A stretch of DNA of 64,000 nucleotides from Clostridia bacterium (GTDB lineage: Bacteria; Bacillota; Clostridia; Christensenellales; CAG-138). The stretch's first letter is position 1, and each line of letters opens with the position of its first letter. The stretch lies in NCBI GenBank assembly GCA_017429985.1, contig JAFRNW010000042.1, positions 1 to 64,000 on the forward strand, read 5' to 3'. The notes beneath the pieces are model-generated. The model saw only the letters and a program-made list of their open reading frames with translations, searched no databases and had not been told where the DNA came from. Positions 56,198-63,895 of this stretch are shown here, piece by piece. Made by a program: the position numbers and the translations under genes.

Positions 56198-57178
56198 ATG
56201 ACGATACTGATTACCGGCGCGGCAGGATTTATCGGATTCCATCTCAGCAGGCGGCTTCTTTCGGAAGGAAACACTGTGATCGGGCTGGACAATCTGAACG
56301 ATTACTACGATCCGGAACTGAAAAAGGCCAGGCTCAAACAACTGGAACCGATGAGCGGCTTCCGGTTTATCAGGGGAGACTTAACGGATTCCGACCTGAT
56401 CGACCATGTGTTTCTTGAGAACCGGCCGGATATCGTGGTGCATCTTGCGGCGCAGGCCGGAGTGCGCTATAGCATCGAAAACCCGGAATGCTACATCAAT
56501 TCCAACCTGGTCGGGTTTTTCCGGATCCTCGAAGCCTGCAGGCATTATCCGGTCCACCATCTGGTATATGCGTCCAGCTCTTCCGTTTACGGAAATCAGG
56601 AAAAGACGCCGTTCAGCGTGGACGACAGGGCGGACCATCCCATCAGTCTGTATGCCGCGACAAAGAGAAGCGGCGAGATGATGGGGTACTGTTACAGCCA
56701 TCTTTACGGGATTCCGATGACGGGTCTGAGGTTTTTCACCGTATACGGTCCCTGGGGAAGGCCGGACATGGCATACTTCAGCTTTACAAAAAAGATCCTT
56801 GCCGGTGAAACGATCCGCGTCTTCAATTTCGGAGACCAGTACCGGGATTTTACTTACGTCGACGATATTGTGGAAGGAATCATGAGACTCCTGGACGATC
56901 CGCCGGAGGCAAGCGGGACGGCCGTGAGACACAGGCTGTATAACATCGGGAACAACCATCCCGAGAAGCTGCTCCGGTTCATCGAAATCCTTGAGGAAAC
57001 GATCGGAAAGACGGCGGAAAAGGAATTCCTTCCCGCACAGCCCGGAGATGTTTTCAAGACATATGCGGATATCGGACCGCTGGAAAGAGATTACGGTTTC
57101 CGTCCGAAGACGCCGCTGGAGGAAGGACTGAAACGGTTTTACGAGTGGTACCGGGATTATTACGGCGGGAAACAATGA
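56198..57178 (+). CDS. NAD-dependent sugar epimerase, UDP-glucuronate 4-epimerase-like
   Basis: This 326-residue short-chain dehydrogenase-type epimerase starts at ATG 56198 (GGAG 11 bases before; GTG 56186 is too close to it). NAD motif TGAAGFIGFHL (GxxGxxG), GLDNLNDYYDPELKKARLKQL typical of UDP-glucuronate epimerases, LAAQAGVRYSIENPECYINSNLVGF, SSSSVYG and the catalytic YAATKRSGE, RFFTVYGPWGRPDMAYFSFTKKIL. It would supply UDP-galacturonate or a like sugar for the preceding glycosyltransferases. A terminator closes the run. Confidence 0.9.
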   Translation: MTILITGAAGFIGFHLSRRLLSEGNTVIGLDNLNDYYDPELKKARLKQLEPMSGFRFIRGDLTDSDLIDHVFLENRPDIVVHLAAQAGVRYSIENPECYINSNLVGFFRILEACRHYPVHHLVYASSSSVYGNQEKTPFSVDDRADHPISLYAATKRSGEMMGYCYSHLYGIPMTGLRFFTVYGPWGRPDMAYFSFTKKILAGETIRVFNFGDQYRDFTYVDDIVEGIMRLLDDPPEASGTAVRHRLYNIGNNHPEKLLRFIEILEETIGKTAEKEFLPAQPGDVFKTYADIGPLERDYGFRPKTPLEEGLKRFYEWYRDYYGGKQ

Positions 57179-57193
57179 ATAGACGCACGGATG

Positions 57194-57219
57194 AAAACAG
57201 ACCTTTACGGTCTGTTTTT
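57194..57219 (+). terminator. Intrinsic terminator of the glycan locus
   Basis: AAAACAGACC (57194-57203) pairs with GGTCTGTTTT (57209-57218) around TTTAC, followed by TTT. Confidence 0.92.
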
Positions 57220-57319
57220 ACGATTCGTTGAAGAATTTGTGAACCTTTCGGCGCGGTACGAACCGAAAAGAACGGGTATGCTAAAATAAAACCATCTATA
57301 GGATAATGAGGTATTAGCT

Positions 57320-58225
57320 GTGAAAAAGATCCGTCCAAGAAACAGGATATTCAGAGTCAATACACCTGCCGCCTTCGGCATACTGTGTGCGGTTCTGCTG
57401 GTATTGCTGGCCGGGATCGTTTATGCGCTGGCAGCTGGCGTAATTGAACCTGCCGTCCGGGAGGCTGCCGCAGCAAGGGCAACAGAAGTTCCGGAGGCGG
57501 TCGTAACGCCTGAGCCCACCGAAGAACCTGCAGAAGAGATCGACGTGGAGAATCTGGAAGGGAATGTGGCGACCGTTGTCGATCCCGTTACGGGCGAACT
57601 GGTTACGGCAGAGGGAACGGCGGAGGAGACCCCGGTCCCGGAAAATCTCCCGCTGTCGGGCATAACGATCGCAGTGGACGCTGCAAAAAGCCGGGGCGGA
57701 GAACACAGAGGCGTCTCCTCGGGAACGTATGAGTACCGCATCAATCTGACCTTTGCACAGGCGCTTCAGAAAGAGCTGGAGGGGCTCGGCGCGAAAGTCG
57801 TCATGACGCGAACGGACAATGATTCCGTTGTGGATTCCAAGGCAAGGATCTCGACGGTCAACAACAGCGACGCAGTGCTTCTGGTCTCTCTGTTCTGCAA
57901 CGACATCGATTCTTCCAAGACAAGGGGCGCGGAGGCGTTCGTGGCAAAGAACAACGATTCCGTGGAGAAATCCAAACAGCTTGCATCAAGCGTTCTGACC
58001 GCATATACGGAAGGAACCGGCATGCCGATCCGTATGACGACGGCCGGGACGATCCGGGTCGTTACCGACAAATCCGTTCTTACCGGGGCAAAAGTTCCCG
58101 CAGTGGGACTGGTTCTGGGACAGCTGAGCAATAAGACGGACGACAACAATCTGAACGATGCGACGTTCGTCACAAAAGCCGCCCAGTCTATTGCCAAGGG
58201 AATCCGGACATACCTCGGGAAATAG
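57320..58225 (+). CDS. Amidase_3-fold membrane protein, probably inactive
   Basis: This 301-residue protein starts with GTG 57320 (GAGG upstream), has one membrane anchor (about residues 19-40), a Glu/Pro/Thr-rich linker (50-110) and an N-acetylmuramoyl-L-alanine amidase-like domain (113-301). In active enzymes zinc is bound by His (DxGHGG), Glu (xEkxxN) and His (SxHxN), with a catalytic Glu. Here they read K123 (DAAKSRGG), E138 (YEYRINL), F192 (VSLFCND) and V265 (AVGLVLGQLSN). Three of the four are replaced. The fold signature (VVMTRTDND, NKTDDNNL) is otherwise preserved, so a binding role is more likely than hydrolysis. Confidence 0.85.
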   Translation: MKKIRPRNRIFRVNTPAAFGILCAVLLVLLAGIVYALAAGVIEPAVREAAAARATEVPEAVVTPEPTEEPAEEIDVENLEGNVATVVDPVTGELVTAEGTAEETPVPENLPLSGITIAVDAAKSRGGEHRGVSSGTYEYRINLTFAQALQKELEGLGAKVVMTRTDNDSVVDSKARISTVNNSDAVLLVSLFCNDIDSSKTRGAEAFVAKNNDSVEKSKQLASSVLTAYTEGTGMPIRMTTAGTIRVVTDKSVLTGAKVPAVGLVLGQLSNKTDDNNLNDATFVTKAAQSIAKGIRTYLGK

Positions 58226-58247
58226 GACGAACTGCCATGAAACAAAC

Positions 58248-58272
58248 CGGAGCCTGACAGGCTCCGTTTTTT
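58248..58272 (+). terminator. Intrinsic terminator of the amidase-like gene
   Basis: CGGAGCC (58248-58254) pairs with GGCTCCG (58260-58266) around TGACA, followed by a T run. Confidence 0.92.
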
Positions 58273-58305
58273 GTATGGGGTGATATTGCTGCCGGCGGAT
58301 ACAGA

Positions 58306-59412
58306 TCAGCAGAGAGAGGCGATCGCCTGGACGGAAATGCACAGCCCCCGGCCCTCGTCGTTCATCCCTTCCGTGGTCGTTGCGCCGAGCGCAACGCTTG
58401 CGGGCGGAATGCCGGCTGCTTCTGCAAGGCGGCGGGACATTTCCGGAAGATACGGCGCCATTTTCGGGCGCTGGGCAATGATGGTGGCGCTGATCTGACG
58501 GGGATGCAGTTTCTTTGCCGCAAGAAGGGAAACGACCTGCTTCAGCAGCTGGATGCTGTCGGCTCCCTCAAATTCCGGATCCGTGTCAGGGAACAGGTGA
58601 CCGATATCGGGGAGTCCGCCTGCGCTCAGGAGCGCGTCCATGACAGCGTGGGTAAGCGCATCCGCGTCGGAATGTCCGAGCAGACCCTTGTCGAAAGGAA
58701 TCTCAACGCCGCCGAGAATCAGTTTGCGTTTTTCAACGAGCCGGTGCGTATCAAAACCGGTTCCGTACAGAAGAAGACGGCGCTCCGCCCTGGTGAAGTC
58801 GTCCGGGAAGGTCAGCTTGAAATTATCCTCGCTTCCGGGTACGAAGCACGGCGTATTCCCGCTCTGCAGGAACACGGAGCAGTCGTCTGTTGCCGGGACT
58901 GTCTGCTCGGCGTATGCCTTCCGGATGCTTTCGTAATGAAAAGCCTGCGGTGTCTGCATCCGCATGAGCCCTTCGCGGCTTACGGGAGAAACGCAGGAAT
59001 CGGTTTTGCGGAACACGGTATCCGTGAGGGGAATCGCGGCGACACCGCTTCCGAACTCGGCCGCGGACCGGATGCAGGAACGGACGAGATCGGGAGAAAC
59101 CAGGCATCGTGCGGCGTCATGGATCACGGCGACATCTCCGTCCGAGGAAAGCAGCGCGTTCCTGACGGAGTCGCTTCTCGTTGAGCCGCCTCCGACGACG
59201 CTGCTGGGAACGGGGCAGTTCAAAGCGCGGACATAACGGTCTGTTGACTCGCTGACGACAAATATCAGCTCGGTTACTCCGCCGTCTACCAGTGCTTTCA
59301 TGCTCCGTTCGATAGCGGATTTGCCGGCAAGCGGGCGCATAAGTTTGTCAAAACCCATGCGCTGGGACGAACCTGCGCAGAGAAGGATCCCTACGATGCG
59401 CTCATTCTGCAT
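58306..59412 (-). CDS. ispDF: Bifunctional IspD/IspF enzyme of the MEP isoprenoid pathway
   Basis: This 368-residue fusion starts at ATG 59412; a longer open frame lies over the S4 gene. Residues about 1-220 are IspD (2-C-methyl-D-erythritol 4-phosphate cytidylyltransferase): GILLCAGSSQRMGFDKLM, VGGGSTRSDSVRNAL, VIHDAARCLVSPDL, MQTPQAFHYE. Residues about 222-368 are IspF (MECDP synthase): GTGFDTHRLVEKRKLILGGVEIPF with the zinc-binding DxH, LLGHSDADALTHAVMDALL and VALGATTTEGM. The fusion joins non-consecutive steps. The start overlaps the rqcP stop by 11 bases, so they are coupled. Confidence 0.96.
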   Translation of the reverse strand: MQNERIVGILLCAGSSQRMGFDKLMRPLAGKSAIERSMKALVDGGVTELIFVVSESTDRYVRALNCPVPSSVVGGGSTRSDSVRNALLSSDGDVAVIHDAARCLVSPDLVRSCIRSAAEFGSGVAAIPLTDTVFRKTDSCVSPVSREGLMRMQTPQAFHYESIRKAYAEQTVPATDDCSVFLQSGNTPCFVPGSEDNFKLTFPDDFTRAERRLLLYGTGFDTHRLVEKRKLILGGVEIPFDKGLLGHSDADALTHAVMDALLSAGGLPDIGHLFPDTDPEFEGADSIQLLKQVVSLLAAKKLHPRQISATIIAQRPKMAPYLPEMSRRLAEAAGIPPASVALGATTTEGMNDEGRGLCISVQAIASLC

Positions 59413-59671
59413 TCTGTACAGCCCCGCTTTCTGAAACCACCGTGTACATTTCTGCCGCGCCGGCTTTTGTCGCGAATTCGGAAATACTGTCAACACGGAC
59501 GGTCATGGATCTGGACCCGAACCGGATTTCGATCATATCGCCGACGCCGATGTCGGTAGAAGGCTTGGCGGTTTTTCCGTTGACGGAAATGCGTCCTGCT
59601 CCTGCCGCCTCGTTCGCGACGGTTCTGCGTTTGATGATCCGGGAGATTTTGAGATACTTATCAAGGCGCAT
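59402..59671 (-). CDS. rqcP: S4 domain RNA-binding protein, RqcP-like
   Basis: This 89-residue protein consists of one S4 domain: MRLDKYLKISRIIKRRTVANEAAGAGRISVNGKTAKPSTDIGVGDMIEIRFG. It matches RqcP/YabO of Bacillota, which works with RqcH in adding alanine tails to stalled chains on 50S subunits. The RBS is AGGAG. The last codons overlap ispDF. Promoter TTGACA, 18 bases, TACGAT overlaps the thiT promoter on the other strand. RqcP is the best guess among S4 paralogues. Confidence 0.88.
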   Translation of the reverse strand: MRLDKYLKISRIIKRRTVANEAAGAGRISVNGKTAKPSTDIGVGDMIEIRFGSRSMTVRVDSISEFATKAGAAEMYTVVSESGAVQNAE

Positions 59672-59704
59672 ACGCGTTCTCCTATGAATGATTGCTCTTT
59701 TTCA

Positions 59705-59734
59705 ATCGTATGTGGAAAGATACATGATTGTCAA
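59705..59734 (-). promoter_or_regulatory. rqcP-ispDF promoter sharing its -35 with the thiT promoter
   Basis: Reverse TTGACA (59729-59734), 18-base spacer, TACGAT (59705-59710). The -35 overlaps the forward -35 (59728-59733) by five bases. Confidence 0.65.
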
Positions 59735-59756
59735 GTTGGCGATCAGGTGTTATGAT
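59728..59756 (+). promoter_or_regulatory. thiT promoter
   Basis: TTGTCA (59728-59733), 17-base spacer, TATGAT (59751-59756); transcription begins just before the TPP riboswitch. Confidence 0.68.
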
Positions 59757-59762
59757 TGCTAT

Positions 59763-59845
59763 TGTCACGGGGGCGTCCGCCGACAGATGCGGGCTGAGAG
59801 GTACTCCTGGAACCTGTTGGATCATGCCAGCGCAGGAAAGTGACA
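59763..59845 (+). ncRNA. TPP (THI-box) riboswitch
   Basis: Conserved pieces are GGGGGC, GGGCTGAGAGG, the ACCTG-TTGGATCATGCCAGCGCAGGAA block, and a P1 stem TGTCAC (59763-59768) with GTGACA (59840-59845). It binds thiamine pyrophosphate. It is followed by a terminator at 59864-59889, so high TPP should stop transcription of thiT. I did not find a clear antiterminator. Confidence 0.95.
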
Positions 59846-59863
59846 CATAACGGTGTTCATTTG

Positions 59864-59889
59864 ACGGTGCTGCAAGGCACCGTTTTTTT
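59864..59889 (+). terminator. Expression-platform terminator of the TPP riboswitch
   Basis: ACGGTGC (59864-59870) pairs with GCACCGT (59877-59883), then seven T residues. It lies 16 bases before the thiT start and leaves TAAGGAG free downstream. Confidence 0.88.
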
Positions 59890-59904
59890 GTAAGGAGAAA
59901 AGAA

Positions 59905-60558
59905 ATGAAATTCAAGTTGTTTGAAAAACTGGCTTCCCTGGAGGGACTGGATCTCATCATGCTGATCATCGCCGCGGCGCTGTTCGTGGTGATTCTGTTC
60001 ATTGCGGTGCGATACCGTCAGAAACTGGAAAACCGCACGAACAAGATCAACACGACGAGGGCGCTGGTATATGGCGCGCTGTGCCTGACGCTGTCGTTCG
60101 TATTGTCCTACATCAAACTGTTTTCCATGCCCCTCGGCGGATCCATCACGCTGGCGTCCATGCTGCCGCTCATGATGTACGCGTCGGCATTCGGACCGTT
60201 CTACGGCTTTGCTGCCGCTTTTGCGTATTCTCTGCTTCAGATTATTCAGGGCGCATGGATCGTACATCCGGTTCAGTTCATTCTGGACTACTTCGTGGCC
60301 TTTACCTGCCTTGGACTCCCGAGCCTTTTCCGCGACAAGCTGACCCTGGGGGTGATCGTTGCAGGTTTCGCGCGTATGCTGGTATCGACGGTGTCCGGCG
60401 CGATCTTTTTTGCGGACAGCGGTCTGGATTACGGCTTTGCGAATCCGTGGACCTATTCTTTCCTCTACAACATGCTGACCATCGGGGTCGACACGCTGAT
60501 CTGCGCGGGCTTCTCTCTCGTACCCGCGATTAAAAAACTGCAGAAAAACATGTGCTGA
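59905..60558 (+). CDS. thiT: Energy-coupling factor thiamine transporter S component ThiT
   Basis: This 217-residue membrane protein has six to seven hydrophobic segments. The ThiT signature is seen in TTRALVYGALCLTLSFVLSYIKLFSMPLGGSITLASMLPLMMYASAFGP, GLLQIIQGAWIVHPVQFILDY-like LLQIIQGAWIVHPVQFILDYFVAF, and FARMLVSTVSGAIFF. It captures thiamine and uses the shared EcfA-EcfA'-EcfT module, which is not in this window. Its N-terminus carries an extra membrane segment. The TPP riboswitch directly upstream fits this function. RBS AAGGAG. Confidence 0.95.
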   Translation: MKFKLFEKLASLEGLDLIMLIIAAALFVVILFIAVRYRQKLENRTNKINTTRALVYGALCLTLSFVLSYIKLFSMPLGGSITLASMLPLMMYASAFGPFYGFAAAFAYSLLQIIQGAWIVHPVQFILDYFVAFTCLGLPSLFRDKLTLGVIVAGFARMLVSTVSGAIFFADSGLDYGFANPWTYSFLYNMLTIGVDTLICAGFSLVPAIKKLQKNMC

Positions 60559-60559
60559 A

Positions 60560-60589
60560 TTGAAAACTCCGTATCTGCTGGGATATAAT
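60560..60589 (+). promoter_or_regulatory. argS promoter
   Basis: TTGAAA (60560-60565), an 18-base spacer and TATAAT (60584-60589) begin one base after the thiT stop codon and give a 30-base leader to ATG 60626. Confidence 0.75.
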
Positions 60590-60625
60590 ACAAGGCAGAC
60601 TGATTCAATAAGGAAGACATGTGCG

Positions 60626-62311
60626 ATGTTTAAGGCAGAGATTGCGAAAGCGCTTTCGGAGGCGACCGGACTCGATACGGCCGCGGTTTCCGACATGCTG
60701 GAGATCCCCCCGAATCCTGAACTCGGAGACTATGCGTTTCCGTGCTTCCGTCTCGCGAAAACGATGCGGAAGGCCCCCGCGCTGATTGCCGCGGAACTGG
60801 CGGAAACCGTCAAGAAACCGGATTGCGTCGGGAAGGTGCTGCCGGCAGGCGGTTATGTGAATTTTGTCCTTGACCGCGGTGTCCAGGCAAAAACCGTTCT
60901 GGAAAAAATCAGAACGGAAGGGAAAAAGTACGGAGGAAGCAGCGAGGGCGGCGGAAGGAATGTCTGCATCGATTATTCCTCGGTGAATATCGCAAAGCCC
61001 CTTCACATAGGGCATCTTCCGTCGACCGTCATCGGGAACTCCCTCTACCGTATTTATGAGCATATCGGATACAATTCCGTCGGGATCAACCATCTCGGCG
61101 ACTGGGGAACGCAGTTCGGCAAGATGATCGTCGCATACCGGCTCTGGGGCAACCGTGAAACGATAGAAGCGGGCGGAGTGGACGAGCTTGTCAAGCTTTA
61201 CGTCAGGTTCCACCAGGAGGCTGAACGCGATGAAAGCCTGAACGATCAGGCGCGCGCGTGGTTCCGAAAGATCGAGGAAAACGATCCGGAAGCGATGGAG
61301 CTTTTCAGCTGGTTCAAGGAGATCACGCTGAAGGAAGTCCGGCAGGTCTTCGACATGATGGGCATCCGGTTCGACAGCTATGCAGGGGAAAGCTTCTATA
61401 ATGACAAAATGGACCGCGTTGTGGACGAACTCCGCGAGAAGCATCTCCTGATCAAGGACCAGGGCGCACAGATCGTCGATCTGTCCGAATACAAGATGCC
61501 CCCCTGCATCATCCTGCGTTCTGACGGGGCGACCCTGTATGCGACCAGGGATATCGCCGCCGCACTGTACCGAAAGGATACGTACGATTTTGCCAAGTGC
61601 CTTTATGTCGTCGCCTATCAGCAGAACCTGCATTTCAGACAATGGTTCAAAGTAGTCGAGCTGATGGGATACGACTGGGCCAAGGACCTGACGCATGTCG
61701 CGTTCGGAATGGTTTCCGGGACAGAAGGTGCGTTTTCGACGCGCAAGGGAAACATGGTCAAGCTGCGTGACGTTCTGCAGGCCTCCATCGATAAGACAAG
61801 GGCGATCATCCGGGAAAAAAGCCCCGATCTGGAGGATGCGGACGGGATCGCAAAGGAGGTCGGGATCGGCGCACTGGTCTGGAGCATGCTGTACAACGGA
61901 AGGATCAAGGACGTTGTATTTGACTGGGATACCATTCTGAACTTTGACGGGGAAACGGGGCCGTATGTGCAGTATACGCACGCAAGAGCCTGCTCGGTGC
62001 TGCGGAAGGCAAAGCCGGAAGGCGATCCGGATTACAGCCTTCTGAACGATGACGAGAGCAGATCGCTGATCGCGGCGCTCGGGGCATTCCCGGACGCGGT
62101 AAAAGAAGCTGCGGAAAAGTATGAGCCGTATCTTGTTTCGAGATCGGTCATGCAGATCTGCCAGGCGTTTAACCGCTTCTATTATGAGCAGAGGATCATG
62201 ACGGATGACGCTGCGCTCCGCAATGCAAGGCTGACACTGACAGAGGCGGCGCGGGACGTCATCGCAATCGGACTGAATCTAATCGGGCTTTCTGCCCCGG
62301 AAAGGATGTAA
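60626..62311 (+). CDS. argS: Arginyl-tRNA synthetase
   Basis: This 561-residue class I synthetase starts at ATG 60626 (AAGGAAGA upstream; the region before is promoter). N-terminal additional domain (about 1-110), then SSVNIAKPLHIGHLPSTVIGNSLYR (HIGH), LGDWGTQFGKMI, YATRDIAAALYRKD, FGMVSGTEGAFSTRKGNMVKLRDVL (degenerate KMSKS, normal for ArgRS) and the DALR anticodon domain (YVQYTHARACSVLRKA to the end). serS follows after 8 bases, so the two are cotranscribed. Confidence 0.98.
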   Translation: MFKAEIAKALSEATGLDTAAVSDMLEIPPNPELGDYAFPCFRLAKTMRKAPALIAAELAETVKKPDCVGKVLPAGGYVNFVLDRGVQAKTVLEKIRTEGKKYGGSSEGGGRNVCIDYSSVNIAKPLHIGHLPSTVIGNSLYRIYEHIGYNSVGINHLGDWGTQFGKMIVAYRLWGNRETIEAGGVDELVKLYVRFHQEAERDESLNDQARAWFRKIEENDPEAMELFSWFKEITLKEVRQVFDMMGIRFDSYAGESFYNDKMDRVVDELREKHLLIKDQGAQIVDLSEYKMPPCIILRSDGATLYATRDIAAALYRKDTYDFAKCLYVVAYQQNLHFRQWFKVVELMGYDWAKDLTHVAFGMVSGTEGAFSTRKGNMVKLRDVLQASIDKTRAIIREKSPDLEDADGIAKEVGIGALVWSMLYNGRIKDVVFDWDTILNFDGETGPYVQYTHARACSVLRKAKPEGDPDYSLLNDDESRSLIAALGAFPDAVKEAAEKYEPYLVSRSVMQICQAFNRFYYEQRIMTDDAALRNARLTLTEAARDVIAIGLNLIGLSAPERM

Positions 62312-62319
62312 TTTACAGT

Positions 62320-63600
62320 ATGATCGATATCAAACTGATCAGAGAAAACGCGGAACTGGTAAAAGAGAATATCAGGAAAAAGTTCCAGGACGAAAAGATC
62401 GCGCTTGTTGACGAGGTCGCGGAACTGGACGCGGAACTTCGGAAAGCGATCAAGAAGGGAGACGACCTCCGCAATTTCAGAACGGTCACCAGCAAGGAAA
62501 TCGGAAAGCTGATGGCTGCGGGAGAAAGAGAAAAAGCAGAGGAAACGAAGAAAAAGGTCGCCGCGATCGCGGACGAGATGGCTGCCCTGGATGTAAAGCG
62601 GGAAGAGCTTGCCGCCGAGATCCGGAAGCGGATGCTGGTGATCCCGAATATCATCGACGATGCCGTGCCGATCGGACGCGACGATACGGAAAACGTGGAG
62701 ATCGAACGGTTCGGCGATCCGGTCGTACCGGATTTTCCGATTCCCCACCACGCTGTAATCATGGAGCAGCTTTCGGGATTGGATTTGAACAGCGCCAGGA
62801 AGACGTCCGGGGCCGGCTTCTACTATCTGAAGGGGGATATCGCGAGGCTGCACTCCGCAGTGCTTTCCTATGCGCGCGACTTCATGATCGACCGCGGCTT
62901 TACATACTGCATTCCGCCGTATATGATCCGTTCCAATGTCGTGACCGGCGTCATGAGTTTTTCCGAGATGGAAGACATGATGTACAAGATAGAAGGAGAG
63001 GATCTGTACCTGATCGGCACAAGCGAGCATTCCATGATCGGGCGCTTCATTGACAGCTTTCTGGAGGAGAGCGATCTCCCGCAGTGCCTGACGAGTTATT
63101 CTCCCTGCTTCCGGAAGGAAGTCGGCGCGCACGGCATCGAGGAGAGAGGCGTGTACAGGATCCATCAGTTTGAAAAGCAGGAAATGGTCGTCGTCTGCGC
63201 GCCGGAAGAGAGCAAGGCGTGGTTCGACAGGATGTGGAAGATCACGGTCGACTTTTTCCGGACGCTGGACATTCCCGTCAGAACGCTTGAGTGCTGCTCC
63301 GGGGATCTCGCGGATCTGAAGGTCAGAAGCCTTGACGTGGAGGCATGGTCGCCCAGACAGAAAAAGTACTTTGAAGTCGGAAGCTGCAGCAATCTCGGCG
63401 ACGCGCAGTCAAGGCGGCTGGGCATCCGAATCCGGAACAAAGCGAAGGGGAATTATTACCCCCACACGCTGAACAATACCGTTGTGGCTCCTCCGCGCAT
63501 GCTGATCGCGTTCCTCGAGAACAATCTGAACGAGGACGGCACCGTCCGCATCCCCGAGGCGCTGAGACCGTATATGGGCGGGAAGACGCAGATCGGTTGA
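62320..63600 (+). CDS. serS: Seryl-tRNA synthetase
   Basis: This 426-residue class IIa synthetase begins with a long antiparallel coiled coil (about residues 25-105, many Lys/Glu) that grips the tRNA-Ser long arm. Motifs: GDIARLHSAVLSYARDF, VTGVMSFSEMEDMMYKIEGEDLYLIGTSEHSMIGRF, motif 2 PCFRKEVGAHGIEERGVYRIHQFEKQE, and motif 3 ending with NNTVVAPPRMLIAFLENN. It also starts selenocysteine synthesis if SelA is present. Start ATG 62320 with AAAGGATG upstream. Confidence 0.98.
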   Translation: MIDIKLIRENAELVKENIRKKFQDEKIALVDEVAELDAELRKAIKKGDDLRNFRTVTSKEIGKLMAAGEREKAEETKKKVAAIADEMAALDVKREELAAEIRKRMLVIPNIIDDAVPIGRDDTENVEIERFGDPVVPDFPIPHHAVIMEQLSGLDLNSARKTSGAGFYYLKGDIARLHSAVLSYARDFMIDRGFTYCIPPYMIRSNVVTGVMSFSEMEDMMYKIEGEDLYLIGTSEHSMIGRFIDSFLEESDLPQCLTSYSPCFRKEVGAHGIEERGVYRIHQFEKQEMVVVCAPEESKAWFDRMWKITVDFFRTLDIPVRTLECCSGDLADLKVRSLDVEAWSPRQKKYFEVGSCSNLGDAQSRRLGIRIRNKAKGNYYPHTLNNTVVAPPRMLIAFLENNLNEDGTVRIPEALRPYMGGKTQIG

Positions 63601-63603
63601 TTC

Positions 63604-63632
63604 TTTACAAAAGACCCTGTTACGGCTATAAT
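63604..63632 (+). promoter_or_regulatory. ileS promoter
   Basis: TTTACA (63604-63609), 17-base spacer, TATAAT (63627-63632) lie just after the serS stop and before the T-box leader. Confidence 0.78.
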
Positions 63633-63639
63633 GGGGCAG

Positions 63640-63873
63640 TAAACCGAGGAACGGGACAAACAGCAGGATACAGCCGGAAAAAGCGAGCCGTGTGCGGTGA
63701 AAGACGGAACGGAATGCCCTGTATGCATCACCCGCGAGGGCGCTTCTGAACAGAGTAGGAAGCGACGTGTGCTCACGTTACAGAGTAAGAGAGGGCAGGT
63801 ATGACCTGCCAATCAGGGTGGTACCGCGGAAATCAAGCTTTTCGTCCCATGAGAGGGACGCAAAGCTTTTTTT
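63640..63873 (+). ncRNA. T-box leader of ileS with terminator
   Basis: The conserved T-box AGGGTGGTACCGCGG lies at 63815-63829, stem III (GGCAGGT with ACCTGCC, 63794-63810) before it, and a terminator (63835-63848 with 63855-63868 plus T run) after it. The likely specifier is ATC (isoleucine) at 63727-63729, followed by A. Uncharged tRNA-Ile would stabilise the antiterminator and permit ileS transcription. Stem I borders are approximate. Confidence 0.93.
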
Positions 63874-63895
63874 ATTGATCAATGGAGGAAACAGA

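Noticed and set aside
60605..61981. A 458-codon reverse open frame over argS
   Set aside because: Shadow of argS. Codon pattern and protein composition (Asp/His/Arg/Leu-rich) are typical of antisense frames in this genome.
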